DNA of 64,000 bases from CAWBCR01 sp963787375 (GCA_963787375.1 CAWBCR010000029.1:1-64000), one strand, 5' to 3'. Counted from the first letter of the stretch, positions 46,079-54,920 are shown. Made by a program: numbers and translations. The notes: a model not told the origin generated them from the letters alone.

Positions 46079-47647
46079 ATGAATCAGGACGTGATGCTCG
46101 TCATCGATTACGGCACCCAGTCGGTGCGCGCGCTGCTGTTCGACGCACGCGGCGAGGTGCTGGCCAAGTCGCAGGTGGCCGTCGAGCCGTACTTCTCACG
46201 CGAGCCGGGCTGGGCCGAGCAGGATGCGGGCCGCATGTGGCAGTGGCTGTGCGACGCCTGCCAGCAGTTGTGGGCGCAGACCGACATCCCGCGCGAGCGG
46301 ATTGGCGGGGTGGGGCTGACCAGCCAGCGCTCGACGCTGCTGTGCGTCGACGCGCAGGGCGAGGCGCTGCGCCCGGCCATCGTGTGGCTCGACCAGCGGC
46401 GCACGGACGGCCTCAGGCCGGTGGGCGGGTGGTGGGGGCTGCTGTTCGCCGTGGCCGGGATGCGCGAGACGGCGGCCTACGTGCAGGGCGAGGCCGAGGT
46501 CAACTGGATCATGCGGCACCAGCCGGAGATATGGGATCGAACGCATAAGGTCATGTTCCTGTCCGGCTACCTGACGCTGCGGCTGACGGGCCGCTTCGTC
46601 GATTCGGTGGGCTGCCAGGTGGGCTATCTGCCTTTCGATTACAAGTCGAAGGCGTGGGCCAAAGACTCGGACTGGAAATGGCAGGCGGTGCGCATGGAAC
46701 GCGACAAGCTGGTCGAGCTGATCCCGCCCGGCGCGCCGCTCGGTGAGATCAGCGCCGGGGCCGCCGCCGCGACGGGCATCCCCGCCGGGCTGCCGCTGGT
46801 CGCCTGCGCCGCCGACAAGGCGTGCGAAGTGATCGGCTCCGGCGCGCTCGACCCGCACGTCGGCTGCCTGTCGTACGGCACCACCGCGACGATCAACACC
46901 ACGCACACGCGGTACATCGAGGTGATCCCGCTGCTGCCGCCGTACCCTTCCGCCGTGCCCGACGCCTACAGCCTGGAGGTGCAGGTGTATCGCGGCTTCT
47001 GGATGGTGAGCTGGTTCCGGCGCGAGTTCGGCGCGCGCGAGGAGCAGCTTGCCGCCGAGCGCGGCGTGCCGGTCGAGACGCTGTTCGACACGCTGATCGA
47101 GGGCGTGCCGCCGGGGGCGATGGGGCTGATGCTCCAGCCGTACTGGTCGCCGGGGCTGCGCGTGCCCGGCCCGGAGGCCAAGGGCGCAATCGTCGGCTGG
47201 GGCGACGTGCACACGCGCGGCCACCTGTACCGCGCCATTCTGGAGGGGCTGGCCTACGCGCTGCGCGAGGGCAAGGAGCGCACCGAGCGGCGCAGCGGCG
47301 TGCCGATCACCGCGCTGCGGGTGGCGGGCGGCGGGTCGCAGAGCGAGGCGGCGATGCAGATCACCGCCGACGTGTTCGGGCTGCCGGCGTCGAGGCCGCA
47401 CACCTACGAGGCGTCGGGGCTGGGCGCGGCGATTGACGTGGCGGTCGGGCTGAAGCTGCACCCCGACTTCGCGGCGGCGGTCGGGGCGATGACGCGCGTG
47501 CGCGACACGTTCGAGCCGCGCGCCGAGGCGCACGCGGTTTACGACGCGCTGTACCGTCGGGTGTACCAGAAGCTCTATGGGCGGCTCAGGCCGCTGTATG
47601 AGGAGATCGGCGCGATCACGGGGTATCCGAAGCGGTACCGGGGGTGA
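46079..47647 (+). CDS. FGGY-family carbohydrate kinase
   Basis: 522 residues. N-terminal phosphate-1 motif VIDYGTQSVRALLFDARGEV, GLTSQRSTLLCVDAQGEAL with IVWLDQRR, adenosine-side motif LRVAGGGSQSEAAMQITADV and the second FGGY signature region EASGLGAAIDVAVGL. ATG 46079 starts the conserved strand. Sugar specificity cannot be fixed: the family covers xylulose, ribulose, L-xylulose, glycerol and 3-keto-L-gulonate. The last is attractive because UlaD/UlaE-like enzymes are encoded 30 kb away, but this is speculation. Confidence 0.88.
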   Translation: MNQDVMLVIDYGTQSVRALLFDARGEVLAKSQVAVEPYFSREPGWAEQDAGRMWQWLCDACQQLWAQTDIPRERIGGVGLTSQRSTLLCVDAQGEALRPAIVWLDQRRTDGLRPVGGWWGLLFAVAGMRETAAYVQGEAEVNWIMRHQPEIWDRTHKVMFLSGYLTLRLTGRFVDSVGCQVGYLPFDYKSKAWAKDSDWKWQAVRMERDKLVELIPPGAPLGEISAGAAAATGIPAGLPLVACAADKACEVIGSGALDPHVGCLSYGTTATINTTHTRYIEVIPLLPPYPSAVPDAYSLEVQVYRGFWMVSWFRREFGAREEQLAAERGVPVETLFDTLIEGVPPGAMGLMLQPYWSPGLRVPGPEAKGAIVGWGDVHTRGHLYRAILEGLAYALREGKERTERRSGVPITALRVAGGGSQSEAAMQITADVFGLPASRPHTYEASGLGAAIDVAVGLKLHPDFAAAVGAMTRVRDTFEPRAEAHAVYDALYRRVYQKLYGRLRPLYEEIGAITGYPKRYRG

Positions 47648-47691
47648 GAGGAGGATCGTGCCCGCCGGATGATGCCCGCCGGATGATGCCC

Positions 47692-47832
47692 GCCTGATGA
47701 TGAATCATCAGGCTATGAGTAGTGCGTCGGCTGAAGCCGACCCCGGATGGATGATGGCAAAGGGTTGACTTCAGTCCGCCTGATGATAAATCATCAGGCT
47801 ATGAGTAGTGTGTCGGCTAAAGCCGACCCCGG
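47692..47832. repeat. Two REP elements upstream of the transposase
   Basis: Each unit: CCTGATGATGAATCATCAGG palindrome, then CTATGAGTAGTG, then GTCGGCTGAAGCCGAC palindrome, then CCCGGATGG. Copies at about 47692-47750 and 47778-47837. They are in the same orientation. Confidence 0.85.
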
Positions 47833-47863
47833 ATGGATGGGCGCACATCGTAGGAGGGATCGC

Positions 47864-48322
47864 GTGCCATACTGGCGGCTTTATTATCATATTGTATGGG
47901 CAACAAAGGAACGGCAGTCCTTCCTCACGCCGGAAATCGAAGCCGTCTTATACCCGATCATTGGGGCCAAATGTAGCGAGAAGCGCGGACAACCGTTCGC
48001 CGTCAACGGGATGCCGGATCACGTGCATCTGATCACGACGGTTCCACCCAGCGTTGCCCTCTCCGATTTCGTCAAGCATGTGAAGGGTGCGAGCTCACAC
48101 GTCATTGCCGAGAAATTCGACATGCCGTTTGCCTGGCAGCGCGGTTATGGCGTCTTTACCATCAGCCAGCGCAATCTGGAACAGGCCCTCGCCTACGTTC
48201 GACGCCAGAAGGAGCACCATCAGGCGGGGAGCGTCATTGCTGCGCTTGAGCGCGTTTCGGATGAAGACGACGGGCCGCGCTTGCAGCGTCCGCCTGATGA
48301 TGAATCATCAGGCTATGAGTAG
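47864..48322 (+). CDS. REP-associated tyrosine transposase (RAYT)
   Basis: 152 residues, Y1/HUH family. Start GTG 47864 follows AGGAGGG by five bases. YYHIVWATKERQSFLTPEIE is the usual N-terminus; the HUH motif is HVHLI in MPDHVHLITTVPPS; VKGASSHVIAEKF follows; the catalytic Tyr is in LAYVRRQKEHH. The ORF runs into the downstream REP, which itself encodes the last residues PDDESSGYE and the stop. Such single-copy transposases process and may spread REP sequences; REP copies lie on both sides and related ones at 10575 and 28597. Confidence 0.9.
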   Translation: MPYWRLYYHIVWATKERQSFLTPEIEAVLYPIIGAKCSEKRGQPFAVNGMPDHVHLITTVPPSVALSDFVKHVKGASSHVIAEKFDMPFAWQRGYGVFTISQRNLEQALAYVRRQKEHHQAGSVIAALERVSDEDDGPRLQRPPDDESSGYE

Positions 48323-48500
48323 TGCGTCGGCTGAAGCCGACCCCGGATGGTTGACGGCAAAGGGTCGACTTCAGTCCGCCTGATGATGAATTATCAGGCT
48401 ATGAGTAGTGTGTCGGCTGAAGCCGACCTCGGATGGATGATGGCAAAGGGTCGACTTCAGTCGACATACCATTCATAGCTGGAGGATTGATCCTCCAGCG
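48288..48500. repeat. REP elements downstream of the transposase
   Basis: Copies at about 48291-48349 and 48377-48435 in the same orientation as the upstream pair, then a partial one (ATAGCTGGAGGATTGATCCT CCAG, 48475-48498) with a different palindrome core. Confidence 0.85.
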
Positions 48501-48557
48501 GGCCGGGCGCGCGATCCTGCACGTTCAGCATGGGCATGCTATCGAAAGGAGCGGCGC

Positions 48558-49004
48558 ATGGCCGACACACGTATTCAGGCGAAGGTTGAGAAGTGGGTCC
48601 GCGAGCAGTGGATGCCCACCCAATATGGTCAGAAGTTCCACCGCGATCAGGTGCGGCTGTCGCCGGGCGGCGTGTACAGCTTCGACGCGGTGAGCGAGGA
48701 CGGCACGATCATCGCCGCCATCTCCACCAGCGGCGCGACGACCTCCGGCGGCAAGCGCGGCATTGGGAAGCTGCTCAAGATCCGCTCGGATATTTACTTC
48801 CTGCTGCTGGCCGACACCCAGCGCCGCCTGGTGCTGCTCACCGAGCAGGACATGTACGAGTTATGCGAGCAGGAGAAGGCCAACGGGCGCGTGCCGGCGC
48901 ACATTGAGTTTGTGCACGTGCAGATCCCGGCGGACCTGGATCGCGAGCTGCAAGCCGCGCGGCGCGTGGCATCGAACGAGGTTGCGCCCAATCAGCAAGA
49001 ATGA
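48558..49004 (+). CDS. Hypothetical protein, possible nuclease fold
   Basis: 148 residues, ATG 48558 preceded by AAAGGAGCG. Sequence: FHRDQVRLSPGGVYSFDAVS, then GTIIAAISTSGATTSGGKRG, then LKIRSDIYFLLLADTQRRLV. The order Asp in a strand, hydrophobic I-A-A-I-S, then Lys and Asp-rich helix and strand recalls PD-(D/E)XK-like folds, but no clear catalytic set is seen and I do not claim activity. Lies between REP repeats and the virion cluster, so could belong to either accessory block. Confidence 0.6.
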   Translation: MADTRIQAKVEKWVREQWMPTQYGQKFHRDQVRLSPGGVYSFDAVSEDGTIIAAISTSGATTSGGKRGIGKLLKIRSDIYFLLLADTQRRLVLLTEQDMYELCEQEKANGRVPAHIEFVHVQIPADLDRELQAARRVASNEVAPNQQE

Positions 49005-49010
49005 CGCATG

Positions 49011-49036
49011 GGGGCACGGCATGCCGTGCCCCTACA
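49011..49036. repeat. Type E palindromic repeat
   Basis: GGGGCACGGCATGCCGTGCC CCTAC, a near-perfect palindrome, seven bases after the preceding stop codon; it may terminate that gene. Confidence 0.7.
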
Positions 49037-49129
49037 CATGGTTTCGCGTAAGGCGCATCGCCCCTCATATCACCCCCAAAAGTTTGCAAACTCTAACCTG
49101 CCGTTATACGGATGATCAACGCCAGGTGG

Positions 49130-49158
49130 TTGACACGCCGCGCGGAAGGGCGTATGAT
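49130..49158 (+). promoter_or_regulatory. Promoter of the virion gene cluster
   Basis: TTGACA at 49130-49135, 17-bp spacer, TATGAT at 49153-49158: one mismatch from consensus. The first start codon (portal) is 155 bp downstream. Confidence 0.75.
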
Positions 49159-49170
49159 CCTGCATAGATA

Positions 49171-49182
49171 GAACAAACGTTC
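49171..49182 (+). promoter_or_regulatory. LexA-like SOS box
   Basis: GAACAAACGTTC fits the GAAC-N4-GTTC core of the LexA box known from Bacillus and many other bacteria, including the purine/pyrimidine preference of the middle (A-A-A-C). It sits just after the expected transcription start, where a repressor would block initiation. It implies DNA-damage induction of the cluster. Confidence 0.65.
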
Positions 49183-49244
49183 GATTACAGGTGAGCGACG
49201 CCGCCCCTGGCCCGGATCGGGCAGCGGGGCCGCGCGGGAGACGG

Positions 49245-49294
49245 GCGCCCCGCATCGTGACGGACCGGGTCAGCCGCCGTCCGGTGCGGGGCGC
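49245..49294 (+). promoter_or_regulatory. Hairpin in the portal-gene leader
   Basis: GCGCCCCGCA (49245-49254) pairs perfectly with TGCGGGGCGC (49285-49294); the 30-base loop holds CGGAC and GTCCG which also pair. It ends ten bases before the AGGAGGG ribosome site, so it could affect translation of the portal gene. Confidence 0.55.
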
Positions 49295-49313
49295 GCGCAT
49301 CACAGGAGGGCAC

Positions 49314-50892
49314 ATGCAACCTGATTTTCCGCTGTGGGTGGGGCCGGACGGGCGCGGACGCCCGCTGCGGCTGAAGGGCGGCCCGCTGTACGAACTCGTT
49401 CTTCGACATCGGTGGGGGCAGCGGGCGGGGGCGCGAGCGCGATCTGAATGGGTCGGCGGGCGACCTGGCCCGCGCCTACGCCAGCGCCGTGTGGGCCTAT
49501 CGCTGCGTCAAGCTGCGCTCGGAGGCGGTGGCGGGGGTGCCGCTGCTGCTGCTCGACCGGCGCGGCGCGCCCATCGACGAGCACCCGCTGCTGGCGCTGC
49601 TGCGCGACGTCAACCCGAACACGATGAACCTGGGCGACCTGCTGCGCGCGACGGAAGCGGCGTTCAACATCTGGGGCGTGGCGTACTGGCTGAAGGTGAA
49701 GCGGGCCGGCGCGAGCCATCGGGCGGTGCGCTGGCTGGCGTGGCTGAACCCGCAGACGGTCGAGCCGGTGGTCGACGCGCAGCGCGGGGTGATCGCCTAC
49801 AAGCAGACGGTCGAGGGCAAGACACGCACGCTGGCCCCGGAAGACGTGATCGTGTTCCGCAACTTCAACCCGCTGGACGACCTGGGCGGGCTGTCGCCGC
49901 TGTCGGTGGCGCTGAGCGAGGTCAACGCCGACCTGAACGCGTCGCGGTTCGTGGCGGCCTTCTTCGCCAACGACGCGCGCCCGGCGGGCTTGCTGACGAC
50001 CGACCAGCCGCTGCACGAGGCGGAGATCGAGCGGGCGCAGACGTGGTGGCAGCGGCTGTTCGCGGGGGCGGCCAACCGGTGGAAGACGGGCATCGTGGGC
50101 GGCGGGCTGCGCTGGCAGACGATCACCTTCGCGCCGACCGACCTGGCGCTGGAGAGCCTGCGGGCCGAGGATCGGCGCGCGATCTGCGCGGTGTTCGGCG
50201 TGCCGCCGGGGCTGGCCGGCGCGTGGGAGTCGATGACCTACGCGACCGCCCGCGAGCAGAAGGCCAGCTTCTACGAGGACACGATCCTGCCGCAGCTCCA
50301 GTACATCGCCGAGGTGCTGAACTGGTCGCTGCTGCCGCACTACCCGGACCTGACGGCGCGCGGCGCGCGGCTGGCGTGGGACGTGGACAGCATCGCGGCA
50401 CTGCGCGAGACGGCGACCGACCGGGCGCAGCGGCTGACGCGGCTGTTCGAGGCGGGGATCGTGACGCGTGACGAGGTGCGGGCGGAACTGGGGATGCCGG
50501 CCCTCACCCCCCGGCCCCCTCTCCCGGAAGGAGAGGGGGAGAAGGAAGCGCAGGTCAAGGGTGATGCAAACGTGCCGGCAAGGGCACGGCATGCCGTGCC
50601 CCTACGAGATGATGTGGCGGAGATGGCGGCGGAATTGAAACGCTGGGAGCGGTTTGCGCTGCGGCGCGTCAAGGCCGGGCGCGACCTGCGGCTGTTCAAG
50701 TCGACGGTCATCCCCACCGACCTGTACGTGCAGATCGACGCCGCGCTGCGCGATGCGGGCACGGTCGAGGACGTGTTCGCGACGTTCGGCGAGGCGCTGG
50801 AGGCGGTGGGCGGCGTGGGGATCGGATCGCGCGGGCATGGGAGGGCACCCGCAAGGGGTGCCCCGACGGAACAAGGCAACGAAGGAGGCGGC
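49314..50892 (+). CDS. Phage portal protein, HK97 type, one frameshift
   Basis: Forms the dodecameric DNA port of the capsid. ATG 49314 with AGGAGGG. N-terminus QPDFPLWVGPDGRGRPLRLK; an indel near 49400 shifts to GSAGDLARAYASAVWAYRCV. Then VAGVPLLLLDRR, NTMNLGDLLRATEAAFNIWG, LAPEDVIVFRNFNPLDDLGG LSPLSVAL, FGVPPGLAGAWESMTYATAR and FYEDTILPQLQYIAEVLNW are portal hallmarks. The C-terminal 130 residues contain two stretches encoded by dispersed repeats (about 50503-50545 and 50582-50605, reading ALTPRPPLPEGEGE and RARHAVPLRD). No stop separates it from the protease gene, so the end at 50892 is set by the next ribosome site. Confidence 0.82.
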
Positions 50893-51634
50893 GTGACGAT
50901 CGAAGGCGGTCAAGTCCGGCGATCAGTGGGTGCTGGACGTGCTGGGCGTGCCCTACGGCGGGCCGTTCGGCGGCAAAGACGCCCAGGGCGAGACCTTCAC
51001 GCCGCAGACCGACCTGTGGCTGGAGCGTATCCCAAAGCGCCCGGTGGTGTATTACCACGGCCTGGCGGAAGGGGAGCGCGCGCCGCAGGTCATCGGCGAG
51101 GAGCTGGGCTGGGAGCGGCGCGCGGACGGGGTGTGGTTCCGCGTGGCGCTCGACAGGGGCAGCACGCTGGCGCGGCGGGTGTGGGAGGCCGCGCAGAAGG
51201 GGCTGGCCCGCGCCTCGTCGGGGGCTATCGGGCACCTGGTGCGGGTCGCGCCGGACGGGCGGATCGTCGTCTGGCCGGTGGCGGAGATCTCGCTGCTGGA
51301 TGCTCGCGAGCACCAACCCGCCAACCCGTTCGCGGTGGCGGTGCCGTACGCCGTGGGTCTGATCGAAGCCAAGGCAGCGTTCGAGGCTGCGGGGCTGAAA
51401 GGTGCGGAAGCGTTCGGCCCTCACCCCTCGGTCCCCTCTCCCACCGGGAGAGGGGAAGATCGCCGGGAAAGCGGCGCGGACAGGGAACCTCACCCCCGGC
51501 GAGCCGCTCTGTCGAGCGCCTCGCCACCCCCTCTCCAATTTGGAGAGGGGGAAGGGCAGCCCGTCACCAGACGGGCTGAGCGGGGGGTGAGGTCAAACAC
51601 ACAACAACTACCCGTATCACAGGAGAGTGAAGTA
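50893..51634 (+). CDS. Prohead protease, one frameshift near the start
   Basis: GTG 50893 follows AAGGAGGCGG. One extra G near 50905 breaks the frame, after which the protein reads SGDQWVLDVLGVPYGGPFGG, PVVYYHGLAEG with a likely catalytic His, RGSTLARRVWEAAQKGLARA SSGAIGHLV with a likely Ser, and VVWPVAEISLLDAREHQPAN PFAVA. This is the S78-like HK97 protease layout. The last 75 residues (from about 51410) are encoded by type A repeats (PSVPSPTGRGED, PLQFGEGEG) and run without a stop into the capsid gene, so a repeat insertion probably removed the original stop. Confidence 0.75.
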
Positions 51635-52774
51635 GTGGAAGAACAGACGATTCGGACCATCATCCGGCAGGAGATCGGCGCGGCCTTTGAGGACTACGCC
51701 GAACCGGAGCCGGGACCCGGCGGGCGCGGCATGTTCCTGACGCGGACCGCGCCCGCCGTCATCGGGCAGCGCGGCGAGGCGCTGCTGAGCGCCAATGGCA
51801 CGCCGTTCGTGGACGCCATCAAGGCGCTGCGGCAGGGCCGCTTCGACGTGGTGCGCTTCCAGATCGCAGGCAAGGCGCTGGCCGAGGGCAGCGACGAAGC
51901 AGGCGGGTATCTCGTGCCGGTCGAGCAGGGCTCGCAGGTGGTCGAGATGCTGCGCGCGCGGGCAGCGGTCCGCGCCGCCGGGGCGACCCTCGTGCCGATG
52001 GCGAACGACATCCTGCAACTGCCGTCGCAGACCGGCGGCGCGACTGCCTACTGGGTGGCGGAGAACGCGCAGATCACGGCCAGCGACCAGACGTGGGGGC
52101 AGGTGCAGCTTCAGGCGAAGAAGCTGGCCGCGCTGACCAAGCTGTCGGCGGAGCTGTTCGAGGACTCCGACCCGGCGGTCGAGGCGCTGGTGCTGGCAGA
52201 CCTGGCGCGCGTGCTGGCGCTGGAAGAGGACCTCAAGTACCTGCGCGGCGACGGGCAGAACAACACGCCGACCGGGCTGGAGAGCATCAACGGGGTGGAC
52301 GTGGACACGACCACGCTGGGCGCGGACGGCGGCACGCCGAGCTTCGACAACCTGGCCGACCTGCTGTACGCGCTCGACGCGAACAACGTGCCCGCCGACG
52401 GGCGCGGCTGGATCGTCCACCCGCGCACGGTCAACACGCTGCGGCAGATCAAGGACGCCGCCAACGGCAAGTACCTGTGGGCCGACCCGGCAGCGCCGGG
52501 CGACCCGCCGACGCTGTGGGGCTACCCGGTGTACACGACGACGGCCATCCCGATCACCGAGACGCAGGGCAACAGCACGGACTGCTCGACGGTGTACCTG
52601 GGCTGCTGGCCAGAGTTCGTGATCGGGCAGCGCAAGGCGCTGGAGCTGCGCGCGTCGGACGCGGCAGGCAACGCCTTCGAGTATGACCAGGTGTTCATCC
52701 GGGCGATCATGCGCGTGGACTGCAACGTGCGGCACGCGGGGTCGTTCGAGGTGCTGAAGGGCGTGAGGGCGTAG
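51635..52774 (+). CDS. Major capsid protein, HK97 fold
   Basis: 379 residues if started at GTG 51635, which has AGGAG ten bases upstream; it is also in frame with the protease. N-terminal scaffold-like helix EEQTIRTIIRQEIGAAFEDY, then DEAGGYLVPVEQGSQVVEML, AGATLVPMANDILQLPSQTG and ATAYWVAENAQITASDQTWG QVQLQAKKLA, SAELFEDSDPAVEALVLADL, YLRGDGQNNTPTGL and VNTLRQIKDA, all standard for HK97-type capsids (phage_capsid family). Ends RHAGSFEVLKGVRA. Confidence 0.92.
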   Translation: MEEQTIRTIIRQEIGAAFEDYAEPEPGPGGRGMFLTRTAPAVIGQRGEALLSANGTPFVDAIKALRQGRFDVVRFQIAGKALAEGSDEAGGYLVPVEQGSQVVEMLRARAAVRAAGATLVPMANDILQLPSQTGGATAYWVAENAQITASDQTWGQVQLQAKKLAALTKLSAELFEDSDPAVEALVLADLARVLALEEDLKYLRGDGQNNTPTGLESINGVDVDTTTLGADGGTPSFDNLADLLYALDANNVPADGRGWIVHPRTVNTLRQIKDAANGKYLWADPAAPGDPPTLWGYPVYTTTAIPITETQGNSTDCSTVYLGCWPEFVIGQRKALELRASDAAGNAFEYDQVFIRAIMRVDCNVRHAGSFEVLKGVRA

Positions 52775-52858
52775 ACCCCCCATCCCCAGCCCTTCCCCCA
52801 CAAGGGGGGAAGGGAGTGCTTTGCAGGGGTGAGGCCCGGTGGACACGGCAAAAAGGAA

Positions 52859-52915
52859 CAGCGCCCTCCCTCGTGAGGAATCCCGGGCGAGGGGAAGCTT
52901 GGAGGGAGAGCGCTG
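52859..52915 (+). terminator. Hairpin after the capsid gene
   Basis: CAGCGCCCTCCCTC (52859-52872) pairs with GAGGGAGAGCGCTG (52902-52915) with one mismatch. The 230-bp gap to the connector gene also holds CCCTTCCCCCACAAGGGGGG AAGGG (52790-52815), another hairpin. No U-run; may be a transcript stabiliser or a weak terminator that sets capsid excess. Confidence 0.5.
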
Positions 52916-53004
52916 CAATTCAAGGATAGCAGGTTATGGGCAGCGTGGCATAAAGGCCTCGTGAAAAATGTCCCAAAAACCTATGACGAAGGGTGGATAG
53001 AACA

Positions 53005-53589
53005 ATGACAGACTACGCGACAGCCGATTTGATCAAGACCTACCTGCGGATTGGCGGCAGCGGCGACGACACGCTGCTGGCCGCGCTCGCCACGCGGGCC
53101 AGCCGCATCATCGACGACTACTGCGGGCGCTGGTTCGCCAGCCGCAGCGAGACGCGCCATTACGACGCGTTCGGCTCGCACATCACCGGCAAGCTGCTGC
53201 TGCTCGACGCGGACCTATTGAGCCTGACGGCGCTGACCAACGGCGACGGCGCGGCGATCAGCACAAACGACGTGATCCTGAGGCCGATCAACTGGCCACC
53301 GTACTTCGGGATCGCGCTGCGGCAGGGCAGCGGCCTGAGCTGGGCATACACCACCAGCCCGGAGGGCGCGATCAGCGTCGAGGGGGTATGGGGATACAGC
53401 ACGACGCCGCCGGAGCCGGTGGTGCATGCGGCGGTGCGGCTGGCCGGCTGGCTGTATCGCCAGCGCGACACGGGCGGTCAGGCCGGGGTGACGGCGCAGG
53501 GCGTGGGCATCCCGGAGGCGCTGATCCCGCGCGACGTGCGCGACCTGATCGACCCGTACGTGCGGCTGCGGATGCGGGCGGCGGGGTAA
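53005..53589 (+). CDS. Head-tail connector protein
   Basis: 194 residues. Opening DYATADLIKTYLRIGGSGDD TLLAALATRASRIIDDYCGRWF is the usual start of gp6-like head-completion connectors: a helix, then the A-x-x-x-I-D-x-x-C-G-R-x-F pattern. The middle has WPPYFGIALRQGSGL and EGVWGYSTTPPEPVVHAAVR, also typical. ATG 53005 is chosen over an upstream GTG because the conserved helix starts there. Confidence 0.8.
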   Translation: MTDYATADLIKTYLRIGGSGDDTLLAALATRASRIIDDYCGRWFASRSETRHYDAFGSHITGKLLLLDADLLSLTALTNGDGAAISTNDVILRPINWPPYFGIALRQGSGLSWAYTTSPEGAISVEGVWGYSTTPPEPVVHAAVRLAGWLYRQRDTGGQAGVTAQGVGIPEALIPRDVRDLIDPYVRLRMRAAG

Positions 53590-53639
53590 GGAGCGGTTAG
53601 CGAACAGATATCAGCTAATCGCGACCGAAGGGAGCGACG

Positions 53640-54095
53640 ATGAGTTGGAGGACGGCTTTCAGCAGCCTCGCGGCGCTGAGCGTCGACGGGGTGACGACGA
53701 GCTACGACCTGGACGATCTGCCCAACGTGCTGCCCGCTGCCGACCTGCCCGCGCTGTTCCCGGCGTTTTCGGGGGAGGCGGGGACGCTCGGCGAGGACGC
53801 ACATGGCCTCTCGACGCTGACCTATGACGGGTCGGCGTGGGCGGCGGTGTTACACGTCGAGCACGTGCTGGCGTGGACTCCGGCGTGGTCGGACGAGGGG
53901 CTGCGCGCCGCGCTGCCGGACCTGGTCGACGCGGTGGATGCGTACCTGAGCGCTGCCGCCGCCGATGGCACGCTGAGCGGGGCGCTCGACGCACCGCTGG
54001 AGGTCGAGCGGGTGCAGATCGGCGTGGTGGAGTACGCCGGGGTGAGGTTCTACGGGGCGCGCTTCCGGCATCGCTGGGTGAGGATCGTGGGATGA
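53640..54095 (+). CDS. Phage structural protein, unknown
   Basis: 151 residues. ATG 53640 follows AAGGGAGCG. Contains WRTAFSSLAALSVDGVTTSY, then EHVLAWTPAWSDEGLRAALP DLVDAVDAYL and VEYAGVRFYGARFRHRWVRI. Size and place after the connector suggest a tail-completion or neck protein. No family recognised. Confidence 0.65.
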   Translation: MSWRTAFSSLAALSVDGVTTSYDLDDLPNVLPAADLPALFPAFSGEAGTLGEDAHGLSTLTYDGSAWAAVLHVEHVLAWTPAWSDEGLRAALPDLVDAVDAYLSAAAADGTLSGALDAPLEVERVQIGVVEYAGVRFYGARFRHRWVRIVG

Positions 54096-54265
54096 CGGCC
54101 CCGCCCGTCACGCAGGTGCGCTGCGCGCACTGCCACGCGCGGCTGTTCGACACGACCGGGCGCGCGGCGAGTGATCGGCGGGTGGGCGTGGAGATCCGGA
54201 TCAAGTGCTGGCGCTGTGGCCGAATCTGCGTGGTGCACGTGACCGGCGATGGCGGCCAGGGATAG
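54092..54265 (+). CDS. Com-like zinc finger protein
   Basis: 57 residues starting by an ATGA overlap. CAHCHARLF and IKCWRCGRI give two CxxC pairs 30 residues apart, as in the Mu Com family, a small protein that controls translation of a modification gene in phage Mu. No mom-like gene follows, so the role here is open. Confidence 0.7.
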   Translation: MTAPPVTQVRCAHCHARLFDTTGRAASDRRVGVEIRIKCWRCGRICVVHVTGDGGQG

Positions 54266-54313
54266 TATGCTACAATGATCTCGAAGGGCCGACCCGACCA
54301 GGAGGGAGCACGG

Positions 54314-54739
54314 ATGTTAGAGCGTTTGCACGAACACATTGACATGGAGCTACACGTCAACACGCGGACGGATACCATCTTCGTGGTGACGGCGGTGGTC
54401 TTCAACTTCGTCATGCTGGGCATCAGCACGTCTCAGGCCGCCGAAGCGACATCATCGGATATGAGACACGCCGCCACCGCCCAGATCGTGCTGTTCATCA
54501 CGCTGGCCCTGTCCGTCATCGTCAACGGCATCGCCATCGCGGGCCTGATGACGGGCCGGGCAACGCGGCGAAAGCTCCAGCAGGGGCTGCTGATGATGTA
54601 CAAGGATGCGGAGATCGACAAGTACTATGACGAGTCGCTGCTGACCAACTACATGCGGCGCTATGTGCTGTTCGTGGCGATCATCGCGATCCTGGGCGTG
54701 ACGGCGATTCTGATCCCGCTGGTGGTCCTGCTGACGTAG
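54314..54739 (+). CDS. Small membrane protein, unknown
   Basis: 141 residues. ATG 54314 follows AGGAGGGAGC. Three membrane segments: IFVVTAVVFNFVMLGIS, AQIVLFITLALSVIVNGIAI and YVLFVAIIAILGVTAILIPL. Separated from the tail genes by the cargo insert; function not recognised. Confidence 0.65.
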   Translation: MLERLHEHIDMELHVNTRTDTIFVVTAVVFNFVMLGISTSQAAEATSSDMRHAATAQIVLFITLALSVIVNGIAIAGLMTGRATRRKLQQGLLMMYKDAEIDKYYDESLLTNYMRRYVLFVAIIAILGVTAILIPLVVLLT

Positions 54740-54768
54740 TAGGACGGGGACGGACGCCTCTTCCCACA

Positions 54769-54809
54769 GAGACCTGGCAGCGACCGGGCGCAGCGGAACA
54801 GACCGCGCG
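54769..54809 (+). repeat. 41-bp direct repeat, left copy
   Basis: Identical over 41 bp to 56227-56267 (starts GAGACCTGGCAGCGACCGGG, ends GACCGCGCG). The two copies bracket the three-gene cargo. In this left copy the hairpin half after GCGCG is replaced by TGGTTTTG, so the terminator seen in the right copy is incomplete here. Confidence 0.9.
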
Positions 54810-54884
54810 TGGTTTTGTAAAGATGCAACTATTAATACGGGTAAGGATAGGATTGTTCATATGGGCTTCTCCTGAGGATCATTG

Positions 54885-54890
54885 TATAAT
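54885..54890 (+). promoter_or_regulatory. Likely -10 box of the cargo module
   Basis: TATAAT in an AT-rich stretch, 31 bp before the ATG of the hydrolase gene and outside the virion operon composition. No convincing -35 box; TTGTTC at 54853 is too far. Confidence 0.45.
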
Positions 54891-54920
54891 GAAAAGAGAT
54901 TGCATCTCAGGAGCGTGGTC

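Noticed and set aside
47692..48500. CRISPR array
   Set aside because: Repeats are few, palindromic and flank a RAYT gene; spacing is irregular and no cas genes are present anywhere in the window.
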